This document shows positions 1 through 7,112 of a stretch of 32,288 nucleotides of DNA, piece after piece. The DNA lies in NCBI GenBank assembly GCA_900753165.1, contig CAADYC010000061.1:1-32288 (forward strand), given 5' to 3'. Under the pieces are notes generated by a model that worked only from the letters and a program-made list of their open reading frames with translations, made no database searches and had not been told where the DNA came from. The position numbers and the translations under genes are program-made. How positions within the stretch are numbered: position 1 is the stretch's first letter; every line of letters begins with the position of its first letter. The stretch is from Clostridia bacterium (lineage in GTDB: Bacteria > Bacillota > Clostridia > TANB77 > CAG-508).

Positions 1-648
1 AATTATATTTTTAAAATAGTTGATATGGAAGATAATGAAATAGAGAAAAATATTTTTATTGATTTGATTGATACATTGGCACCAGAAGATTTTACACCAG
101 AAGTCGAAAAAGATGGAAATAGTATAACTATAAAAGAAAATGGAAAAGATGCAGATGCTACAGAGAAAAGTAGTAAGAGTGGAATTGATTACTATGAATA
201 TTATTTGGTGGATAGTAGTAGGAATGAAAAAAAATATAATACAAATAAAATATCAACGGATGAATTAGTAGGAATATATAATGTTTATTTGATTGCATAT
301 GATAAAGCTGGGAATAGTAAAAAATCAAATATATTGCAAATAAATATAAATAGAAAAGCAAGTATGATTTCATTAGGATATGGAAATACTTTATTAGTAA
401 ATAATAATGGAGAATTATATGGATTTGGATGGAACAATTTTGGACAACTAGGAGATGGAACAGAAAAAGATAAAACAAGTCCAGTACAAATAAAAAACGG
501 TACAAAATTCAAGAAAATATCAGCAGAATTTAGTTATCATAGTTTAGCAATAGATAATGAAGGAAACTTATGGTCATGGGGAAGTAATGAGTATGGGCAA
601 TTAGGAGATGGTACGACTACAGATAGATTATCACCAATAGAAATATAA
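1..648 (+). CDS. Partial secreted protein: Ig-like module plus truncated RCC1 repeats
   Basis: The frame is open from base 1, so the gene begins outside the window; the ATG at 25 is internal and has no ribosome site. About the first 110 residues form a bacterial Ig-like module (TLAPEDFTP, AYDKAGNSKKS) that closely resembles residues about 380-475 of the next protein. It is followed by RCC1-type repeats: GYGNTLLVNNNGELYGFGWN, FGQLGDGT, HSLAIDNEGNLWSWGSNEYG, QLGDGTTTDRLSPIEI. RCC1 propellers normally have about seven blades; here under two are present before the TAA, and no further RCC1 sequence follows in other frames. By family, such proteins are exported surface or adhesin-like proteins; the function here is unknown. 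It may be a 3'-truncated copy of a larger gene. Confidence 0.7.
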   Translation, partial: NYIFKIVDMEDNEIEKNIFIDLIDTLAPEDFTPEVEKDGNSITIKENGKDADATEKSSKSGIDYYEYYLVDSSRNEKKYNTNKISTDELVGIYNVYLIAYDKAGNSKKSNILQININRKASMISLGYGNTLLVNNNGELYGFGWNNFGQLGDGTEKDKTSPVQIKNGTKFKKISAEFSYHSLAIDNEGNLWSWGSNEYGQLGDGTTTDRLSPIEI

Positions 649-705
649 AAATGATATTTGTTACTTTTTATATATAAATATTCTAAATTAATATGATTTA
701 AATTA

Positions 706-734
706 TTGACAATAATCAGAAAATAAGGTAATGT
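706..734 (+). promoter_or_regulatory. Candidate sigma-A promoter for the 767-2590 gene
   Basis: TTGACA at 706-711, a 17-base spacer and TAATGT at 729-734. The -35 is perfect and the -10 weak. The ribosome site AGGAGG lies at about 753-758, ahead of the ATG at 767. Confidence 0.45.
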
Positions 735-766
735 TTTTATAGGATATTATATAGGAGGACAAACAA

Positions 767-2590
767 ATGAAAAAAAATAAAAAAATCACAATAATAACAA
801 TTATAGTGATAGCTTTGTTCTTATTAGTTATAATTGCAACTATAAATGGCGAAAACAGCATAATCTCAAAAATAAATAAATCAAAGAAAAAACAGTTAGA
901 ATCAGAAATGAAAGAACAAATAACAATAGGAATACAAAAACTCCAAGTAGAAAAAAAGGAAAATGCAACATTAGATGATATAACTCAAAACTGGATAAAT
1001 GAAGAAATATTAAATGAATATAATCCAAAAATAAAAGAAGATGCATCACTAAATGGAAAACTAATAATTATGACAAAAGATAACATAATAGGAAAATTTT
1101 TAATAGACCAAAATTTAAATATTGAAACAATAGAATATAACACAAGTAGTTTAGACTTTGAATATACCACTATTTCAAGAACAGATAATAAAGTAAAAAT
1201 AAATATACTTGTAACAGATAAAACTAACGGAATAACACAAATAAAATATCCAGATGAAGATATATTAAAAGTAGTAAATGGAAAAAGAGAACAAATATCA
1301 ACAGATTATGAAGTAGAATTAGGACAAGAATATAAATTTATAATAGTAACAGGGGATGGACAAGAAACAGAAAAGATAATAAAAATAGATAACTATTATT
1401 ATAATATAATCAAAAATTTTGGAGAAGGCACAATAATAGATAATAATGCAACAAAAGCAGCATATGATAATACATATGAAGCAAACATTAAAGCAAAGAA
1501 TGGTTATAAGATAGACAAAATTTCAGTAAAAATGAATGGACAAAATATCACAACATCAGGAAACAATATTGTAGATATAGATACAGGAAAAATAAAAATA
1601 GAAAAAGTTACAGGAAATATTGAAATAATTGTAGAATCAAGCATAGATTTTGATAGCATCTATTCAGAAATAAATATAGAAAAATCTACTAATGAATGGA
1701 CTAATCAAGATATTATTGTAAATATTGATTTTGGATTTGATGGAGAAAATGCAACAAAAGAAATTAGTATAGATTCTGGAAAAAACTTTGAAACATACTA
1801 TGATAATATAAGTATTAGTAATAATACAACAATTGTAGCAAGAATAAATATAGGTTCAAATAAAATTGAAAAAAGATTTAACATTACTAATATTGACAAA
1901 TTACAACCAAATGAATTTGAACCAGTATTATCAGATACAATATCAGCAAATAAATTATTAATAATTGCGAATGTTAAAGATGCAAATGCTACAGCAGAAA
2001 ATGGAAGCTCTGGAATTAAAGAATACAAATATTATATATATAATGAAGATAATTCTTTATTAGATAGTACAACTGATACATCAAATCAATGGATTGTATC
2101 TGGAGTAAATGTAGGAAGTACATATAAAGTTATTATAGAAGCATTTGATAATGCTGGAAACTGCAGAAAATCTTCTGAAGCCAGCATAGAAAAGAAAGAA
2201 GTATATAGTTGGAGTGTATATAATCTTATTAAAAATGGATATTATAAAAAAGTAAAAACAGGAAGTGGAAGAATAACTAATACAGTAAGAGGTTATAGAA
2301 GCAGTTCAGAACCATCTTTTAACACAAAAACAGGACAATGGAAGTTTGGTTTTAGTTCTGGAGAAATTTATAGTGGATATTGGTTTTCATCTAGTCAAAT
2401 AACAGACACAATAACTTATTGTAGTTTTAGAACATCAACACATTTATCTGTAGACTATTATAAATCAAAATTTGTAGGTACATATGAAAAAGGAGAAGAT
2501 TTATTAAAAACTGTTACAAGTAACTCAGAAAATGCATATCCTGAAAATAATTATCAAGGAAATTATTGGTATGTAAAAAATAGTAATTAA
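767..2590 (+). CDS. Surface or secreted protein with prepilin-like N-terminus and Ig-like module
   Basis: A 607-residue protein starting at ATG 767 behind AGGAGG. Residues 1-27 are a lysine-rich head plus one hydrophobic segment, followed by NGENSIISKI and a charged helix. That resembles prepilin-like proteins common in gut Clostridia (hydrophobic helix, then a GENG-type turn and a K/E-rich helix), but the classical glycine and Glu+5 of a type IV prepilin processing site are absent, so a signal anchor is equally possible. The middle carries beta-rich repeats, including an Ig-like module at about 380-475 (DKLQPNEFEP, AFDNAGNCRKSSEAS) shared with the upstream gene. The last ~120 residues are rich in Tyr, Ser and Trp and end in YWYVKNSN; I do not recognise that domain. 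Function unknown; probably exposed on the cell surface. Confidence 0.7.
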   Translation: MKKNKKITIITIIVIALFLLVIIATINGENSIISKINKSKKKQLESEMKEQITIGIQKLQVEKKENATLDDITQNWINEEILNEYNPKIKEDASLNGKLIIMTKDNIIGKFLIDQNLNIETIEYNTSSLDFEYTTISRTDNKVKINILVTDKTNGITQIKYPDEDILKVVNGKREQISTDYEVELGQEYKFIIVTGDGQETEKIIKIDNYYYNIIKNFGEGTIIDNNATKAAYDNTYEANIKAKNGYKIDKISVKMNGQNITTSGNNIVDIDTGKIKIEKVTGNIEIIVESSIDFDSIYSEINIEKSTNEWTNQDIIVNIDFGFDGENATKEISIDSGKNFETYYDNISISNNTTIVARINIGSNKIEKRFNITNIDKLQPNEFEPVLSDTISANKLLIIANVKDANATAENGSSGIKEYKYYIYNEDNSLLDSTTDTSNQWIVSGVNVGSTYKVIIEAFDNAGNCRKSSEASIEKKEVYSWSVYNLIKNGYYKKVKTGSGRITNTVRGYRSSSEPSFNTKTGQWKFGFSSGEIYSGYWFSSSQITDTITYCSFRTSTHLSVDYYKSKFVGTYEKGEDLLKTVTSNSENAYPENNYQGNYWYVKNSN

Positions 2591-2631
2591 AATATTAAAT
2601 TAATATTTTTTACTCAAATAATAAAAAAAAC

Positions 2632-2660
2632 TTGTATATTCGCAAAAATTGTGATATAAA
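2632..2660 (+). promoter_or_regulatory. Candidate promoter for the orphan response regulator
   Basis: TTGTAT at 2632-2637, 17-base spacer, TATAAA at 2655-2660, upstream of the GTG at 2702. Confidence 0.4.
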
Positions 2661-2701
2661 TTACTTATATAAAAATAAAGCTACAGAAAGGCGGAATTTT
2701 T

Positions 2702-3448
2702 GTGGAAGAAAATTTAGAAAAAACAACAAAAAAAGTATTAGTAGTAGACGACGAACAAGCAATAATCGACGTACTAGTATATAATCTAAAAAAAGAAGGA
2801 TATGAAACATTAGAAGCAACAGATGGAATAACAGCAGTCAATATGGCATTAGAACAAAAACCAGACCTAATGTTACTAGATATAATGTTACCAAAAATGG
2901 ATGGACTAACAGTATGCAAAAGAGTAAAAAACTACTTAAATATTCCAATATTAATGTTAACAGCAAAAGATGCAGAAATAGATAAAATAGTAGGACTAGA
3001 ACTAGGAGCAGATGATTACATAACAAAACCATTTAGTGTAAGAGAATTAATGGCAAGAGTAAAAGCAAATTTAAGAAAAAATGAAATATCATCTATAGTA
3101 AAAGAAAATATACCAGAAGTACCAGAAATAGAAGAAAATACAGATAGCATAATAAAAGTAAACGAACTAGAATTAGACTTAGATAGATTTGAAGTAAAAG
3201 TAAGAGGTGAAATAATAGACCTTACACTAAGAGAATTTGAAGTACTAAAATTTTTAGCATCTCAACCAGGACAAGTAATAACAAGAGAGACATTACTTGA
3301 AAAAGTATGGGGATATGAATATTATGGAGACATAAGAACTGTAGATGTTACAGTAAGAAGAATAAGAGAAAAAATAGAAAAAGATACTTCTAGTCCCAAA
3401 ATACTAATTACAAAAAGAGGAGTAGGATATTATATAGCAACAAAATAA
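2702..3448 (+). CDS. OmpR/PhoB-family response regulator, WalR-like, without an adjacent kinase
   Basis: A two-domain transcription factor of 248 residues, of normal family length. Receiver domain at about 11-128: acidic pair D16-D17, phospho-acceptor D60 in LLDIMLP, switch threonine T87, lysine K109 in ITKPF. A linker of about 30 residues with many Glu follows, then a winged-helix DNA-binding domain at about 150-247 (LTLREFEVLKFL, ETLLEKVWGYEYYGDIRTVD, KRGVGYYI). Start is GTG 2702 behind AAAGGCGG. The receiver sequence is close to the WalR/PhoP type of Firmicutes. No histidine kinase follows: a strong terminator and then ispG come next, so its partner must be elsewhere. WalR identity is an inference from similarity only. 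Confidence 0.88.
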   Translation: MEENLEKTTKKVLVVDDEQAIIDVLVYNLKKEGYETLEATDGITAVNMALEQKPDLMLLDIMLPKMDGLTVCKRVKNYLNIPILMLTAKDAEIDKIVGLELGADDYITKPFSVRELMARVKANLRKNEISSIVKENIPEVPEIEENTDSIIKVNELELDLDRFEVKVRGEIIDLTLREFEVLKFLASQPGQVITRETLLEKVWGYEYYGDIRTVDVTVRRIREKIEKDTSSPKILITKRGVGYYIATK

Positions 3449-3453
3449 AAGAG

Positions 3454-3507
3454 ATAGAAAGAATAGTAAAGGCTACTAAAATAGCCAAAATATTCTTTCT
3501 ATTTTTT
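3454..3507 (+). terminator. Rho-independent terminator after the response regulator
   Basis: Arms ATAGAAAGAATA (3454-3465) and TATTCTTTCTAT (3491-3502) pair perfectly over 12 bp. An inner GGCT/AGCC pairing is also present, and a run of T follows. Confidence 0.8.
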
Positions 3508-3606
3508 GTTGAAATTTGCAAAAAAGTATGATTAAATAATAAAGAAAACAAAAGTAAATGATAATTAATAATAAAAATATAATTGCAGAAAAATAAAGGA
3601 GTAAAA

Positions 3607-4677
3607 ATGAAAAGAGAAAATACAAGAAAAATAATGGTAGGAAATGTACAAATAGGTGGACAGAATAAAGTAGTAATACAATCAATGTGCAACACAAAAA
3701 CAAAAGATGTGAAATCAACAGTAAAGCAAATATTAGACATAGAAAAAGCAGGATGTGAAATAATAAGAGTAGCTTGCCTAGACATAGAAGATGCAAAAGC
3801 AATAAAAGAAATAAAAAAACAAATACACATACCAATAGTTGCAGACATTCATTTTGATTATAGAATAGCACTAGAGGCAATAGAAGCAGGAGTTGACAAA
3901 GTAAGAATAAACCCTGGAAATATAGGCTCAGAAGAAAGAGTAAAAATGGTTGTAGACAAATGTAAAGAAAAAAATATACCAATCAGAATAGGAGTAAATG
4001 CAGGATCTTTAGAAAAAGATTTGTTGGAAAAATATGATTGGAAACCAACTGCACAAGCAATGGTAGAAAGTGCAAGAAAACATGTAGAGATACTAGAAAA
4101 ACTAGATTTTCACGATTATGCAATATCATTAAAAGCCTCAAAACTAGATTTGTGTATATCAGCATATGAAGAAGCATCAAAAACATTTAATTGTCCATTA
4201 CACTTAGGGATTACAGAAGCAGGAACAGAATTTAGTGGGACAATAAAATCAAGCATAGGACTTGGAATTTTACTAAGAGAAGGAATAGGAGATACACTAA
4301 GAGTGTCACTTTCAGATGACCCAATAAAAGAAATAAAAGTTGCAAAGGAAATTTTAAAAGATTGCAATTTATATAAAAATTCACCAACATTAGTGGCTTG
4401 CCCAACATGTGGAAGAACACAAATAAACTTAATTCCAATAGCAAAAGAAGTTGAAGAATTTTTACAAACAATAGATTCAAATATAACAGTCGCTGTTATG
4501 GGATGTGCTGTAAATGGACCAGGAGAAGCCAGAAATGCAGATATAGGAATAGCTGGAGGAATAAAAGAAGGGTTGTTATTCAAAAAAGGAGAAATAATTA
4601 GAAAAATACAACAGGATAAAATTGTTGAAGAATTAAAAAAAGAAATATTAGAAATGATAAAAAAACAGGGGGAATAA
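3607..4677 (+). CDS. ispG: 4-hydroxy-3-methylbut-2-en-1-yl diphosphate synthase (IspG/GcpE)
   Basis: IspG reductively opens methylerythritol cyclodiphosphate to HMBPP, the penultimate step of the MEP isoprenoid pathway, in the cytoplasm with a [4Fe-4S] cluster. The protein has 356 residues, the usual bacterial length. The N-terminal TIM-barrel half is recognisable (VVIQSMCNTKT, IPIVADIHFDYRIA, VRINPGNIG). The cluster ligands are C265 and C268 (CPTCGRTQ) and C300 (VMGCAVNGPGEA), with the glutamate of NGPGEA. I chose ATG 3607 because AAAGGAG (3595-3601) sits five bases upstream; the in-frame TTG at 3583 has no ribosome site. The gene is followed after two bases by the IspH fusion, so the last two MEP enzymes are co-transcribed. 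TATAAT at 3578-3583 is a possible -10 element, but I see no convincing -35. Confidence 0.96.
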   Translation: MKRENTRKIMVGNVQIGGQNKVVIQSMCNTKTKDVKSTVKQILDIEKAGCEIIRVACLDIEDAKAIKEIKKQIHIPIVADIHFDYRIALEAIEAGVDKVRINPGNIGSEERVKMVVDKCKEKNIPIRIGVNAGSLEKDLLEKYDWKPTAQAMVESARKHVEILEKLDFHDYAISLKASKLDLCISAYEEASKTFNCPLHLGITEAGTEFSGTIKSSIGLGILLREGIGDTLRVSLSDDPIKEIKVAKEILKDCNLYKNSPTLVACPTCGRTQINLIPIAKEVEEFLQTIDSNITVAVMGCAVNGPGEARNADIGIAGGIKEGLLFKKGEIIRKIQQDKIVEELKKEILEMIKKQGE

Positions 4678-4679
4678 AA

Positions 4680-6215
4680 ATGCCATCTTGGGGAATCCAT
4701 TTAGAAATAGCAAATAAATTATCACAAAAGATAGAAAATATAGATAAAAATTTATTTATGTTTGGAAATGTAGTACCAGACATAAATAATGGATATGTAG
4801 TAAAAAATATAAGCAAAATAATATCACACAAAATAACACATTATGATGGAGAAAAAGACTTTAAAGGATATAGAAAATTTTATATTAAATATATAAATAA
4901 TATAAAAAATCCAGTTGTATTAGGAAGTTTAACACATCTAATAACAGATTATTACTTTAATAATATAACATATTCTAAAAAAGCAATATGGGAAAATGGA
5001 AAAGTAGTAGGTCTAAAATTAAATACTGGAAAAATAATAAAATGCGACAAAGAAACAGTAAGAAAAATGAAAGTAAATGACTTTAAAATATTTGCAGATT
5101 ATATATATGAAAATCACAATTTGTCAATTATAAAATATAATGAAGAAATGTTATCAATAAATCCAATTGTAGAAGAATTTGATATAACAAAAGAAGATGC
5201 TGAAAAAACAATAGAATATGTAAATAATTATATAGAGAATAAGAAAAATATTATTGATAAATGCGAAAATAAAGAATATCAAATATTTACACAAAACGAG
5301 ATGAAACAAATGTCAGAAAATTGTGTTGATTTCATATTAGACTTTTTAAAAAAAATAAATAAAATAGTAATAGGAAAAACAGCAGGATTTTGTTATGGAG
5401 TGAAAAGAGCAGTAGAAGGAGCAGAAAATGAAATAAAAAATACAAAAGGACCAGTATACTGCTTAGGAGAAATAGTACACAACAAACAAGTTGTAGAAGA
5501 CCTAAAAAATAAAGGAATCACTTTTGTAGAAGATATAAATGAAGCTAATGGAACAACAATAATAAGAGCACATGGAATATCAAAAGAAATATATGAAAAT
5601 GCTAAACAAGAAAATATAGAATTAAAAGACTATACATGTCCAAATGTTTTAAGAATACACAAAATTGCAGAAGAATATGCAGAAAAAGGATATTTTATAT
5701 TTTTATGTGGTAGCAAAAAACATCCAGAAAACTTAGGAACAATAAGCCACTGTCCAGAAAATTCATATATAATAGAAAAAGAAGATGATACATTTAAAGC
5801 ATTAGAAAAGCTTGAAAAATCAGGAATAAAAAAACTTTTAGTAATATCACAAACAACATATAGTTTAGAGAAATTTTATATTATAAGAGAAATAATAGAA
5901 AATGAACTTCCACGAAATATAAATTTTGTAATAAAAAACACAATATGTGCAACAACAGAACAAAGACAAATGGAAACAAAAGAATTATCAAAAAAAGTAG
6001 ATATAATGATAATAATAGGTGGAAAAAATAGTTCTAATACAAAAAAATTATATGAAGTAGCACTAGAAAACTGCTCCAAAACTGTATGTATAGAAAATTT
6101 TGAGGAATTAGAAAATGTGCAAAATGAAATAAAAGATGCAAAAAAAATAGGTATAATGGCAGGAGCATCAACACCACAAAAAAGTATAGAAGAAGTAATA
6201 AAATATTTAATATAA
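4680..6215 (+). CDS. ispH: Fusion of zinc-dependent phospholipase C-like domain with IspH (HMBPP reductase)
   Basis: A 511-residue protein. Residues 1 to about 225 resemble the zinc-dependent phospholipase C/S1-P1-like family: PSWGIHLEIA, FGNVVPDI, a His pair in SHKITHY, and GSLTHLITDYYFN. Residues from about 231 are a complete IspH, which reduces HMBPP to IPP and DMAPP. Cluster cysteines are C238 (GKTAGFCYGVKRAV), C320 (DYTCPNV) and C423 (NTICATTEQRQ); substrate-binding motifs are EIVHNKQVV, IIRAHGIS, KKHPENLG, TTYSLEKF, GGKNSSNT and AGASTP. The start ATG 4680 lies behind CAGGGGGA, two bases after ispG. The joint (about residues 224-232) spans eight A (5348-5355), and the IspH part has no ATG, GTG or TTG of its own nearby. 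In other Clostridia IspH is often fused to S1 domains instead; this partner is unfamiliar to me. Confidence 0.9.
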   Translation: MPSWGIHLEIANKLSQKIENIDKNLFMFGNVVPDINNGYVVKNISKIISHKITHYDGEKDFKGYRKFYIKYINNIKNPVVLGSLTHLITDYYFNNITYSKKAIWENGKVVGLKLNTGKIIKCDKETVRKMKVNDFKIFADYIYENHNLSIIKYNEEMLSINPIVEEFDITKEDAEKTIEYVNNYIENKKNIIDKCENKEYQIFTQNEMKQMSENCVDFILDFLKKINKIVIGKTAGFCYGVKRAVEGAENEIKNTKGPVYCLGEIVHNKQVVEDLKNKGITFVEDINEANGTTIIRAHGISKEIYENAKQENIELKDYTCPNVLRIHKIAEEYAEKGYFIFLCGSKKHPENLGTISHCPENSYIIEKEDDTFKALEKLEKSGIKKLLVISQTTYSLEKFYIIREIIENELPRNINFVIKNTICATTEQRQMETKELSKKVDIMIIIGGKNSSNTKKLYEVALENCSKTVCIENFEELENVQNEIKDAKKIGIMAGASTPQKSIEEVIKYLI

Positions 6216-6242
6216 AAAAAGTTTCCTACAATATAAAAAGAA

Positions 6243-6287
6243 ACCGCAAAGTTCTTAAAATGTCGAATTTTGCGGTCGATTTTTTTG
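6243..6287 (+). terminator. Rho-independent terminator of the ispG-ispH operon
   Basis: ACCGCAAAGTT (6243-6253) pairs with AATTTTGCGGT (6266-6276) with one G-U pair; CGATTTTTTT follows. Confidence 0.85.
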
Positions 6288-6305
6288 TTAAATTAAAAAA
6301 ATATA

Positions 6306-6334
6306 TTGACATCAAAAAAATAAGAAGTTATAAT
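6306..6334 (+). promoter_or_regulatory. Perfect-consensus sigma-A promoter
   Basis: TTGACA at 6306-6311, exactly 17 bases, TATAAT at 6329-6334: both hexamers match the housekeeping consensus. About 100 bases of leader lie before the GTG at 6438; no classical riboswitch was recognised in it. Confidence 0.85.
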
Positions 6335-6437
6335 CTATTTAAATTTTAAATCAAGAACATTTTTTATCTAAATCAAATTAGATCTAATTGAAAAATCCAA
6401 ATTTTAAATTTTTAAAATGGAGGTGAAAACGAAATAA

Positions 6438-7073
6438 GTGAACCGAAAATTTATATCAAACAGTAATTATGTTTTCAGAAAAATATTAAATTCTGAGGAT
6501 TGTTTAGGTATTCTAAAAAATTTCATAGAATCAACATTAAATATAAATATAAAAGAAATAGAATTAAATCCATATTTAAAGAAAAAAGAAAAATATTTAC
6601 CAAGTGAAGAAAATTTTGGGATTGCAGATGTAAGAATAAGCACATATGAAAATATAGAAATAAATGTAGGAATTCAGTTTATAGATGGAATTTATATACA
6701 AACAAAAATGTTAATGTATTACTCACAGATACATTTAAATCAATTAGAATATGAAGATGACAGAGAATTTACAAAAACAATAACAATAAATTTATTAGAT
6801 TTTAATTATTTTTCTTCAAAAGGTTATGAAAAAATAATAAAAATAAAAGCAAATGAAGGAGATATACAACTTGAAGAAATAGAAATGATTTCAATAGAAT
6901 TACCTAAATTTAAATGTTATGATTATAATAATATGACAGAAAAAGAACAATGGCTCCAATATCTAAAGGGGTGTGATGAAAATACATTAGAAAAAATAAA
7001 AAGTAAAAATAAATATATAAAAAAGTTGGATGAACTGGCAGAAAAATATTGGATTGAAGAGAAAATGGAATAA
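6438..7073 (+). CDS. PD-(D/E)XK nuclease family (Rpn-like, transposase-associated) protein
   Basis: A 211-residue protein read from GTG 6438 behind GGAGGTGA (6419-6426). Family features are an N-terminal YVFRKIL/LGILKNFIE segment, the core GIADVRIS, INVGIQFIDG, then YYSQIHLNQL and ITINLLDFNYF, typical of the Rpn/PF12784 group of recombination-promoting nucleases. In that group a Asp...Glu-X-Gln/Lys core cuts DNA. Here the aspartate is present in ADVR but the position usually holding Glu (N-V-E-I-Q) is Gly (NVGIQ, codon GGA), so activity is doubtful, or this belongs to a subfamily with that change. No transposon ends are visible around it. It has its own strong promoter and stands alone between the isoprenoid operon and a convergent PBP gene. 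Confidence 0.75.
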   Translation: MNRKFISNSNYVFRKILNSEDCLGILKNFIESTLNINIKEIELNPYLKKKEKYLPSEENFGIADVRISTYENIEINVGIQFIDGIYIQTKMLMYYSQIHLNQLEYEDDREFTKTITINLLDFNYFSSKGYEKIIKIKANEGDIQLEEIEMISIELPKFKCYDYNNMTEKEQWLQYLKGCDENTLEKIKSKNKYIKKLDELAEKYWIEEKME

Positions 7074-7092
7074 GAGGGATATTATCCCTCTT
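7072..7092. terminator. Hairpin between convergent genes
   Basis: AAGAGGGAT (7072-7080) pairs perfectly with ATCCCTCTT (7084-7092) around a three-base loop. It overlaps the stop codon of the Rpn-like gene and lies 20 bases beyond the end of the PBP gene. There is no proper T-run on either strand, so termination is probable but not certain. Confidence 0.45.
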
Positions 7093-7112
7093 AAAAATAA
7101 ATATATTTAATG

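Noticed and set aside
767..850. Calling the 767-2590 product a true type IV pilin
   Set aside because: The prepilin peptidase Gly and Glu+5 are not present; only the hydrophobic helix and the GEN-type turn resemble prepilin-like proteins.
6261..6267. TGTCGAA as a Spo0A box
   Set aside because: It lies in the loop of the ispG-ispH terminator, before the perfect promoter but not overlapping it; chance is likely.
6335..6437. A riboswitch in the leader of the Rpn-like gene
   Set aside because: The leader is almost only A and T with small imperfect repeats (AAATTTTAAA, AATTAGATCTAATT); no known riboswitch core was recognised.
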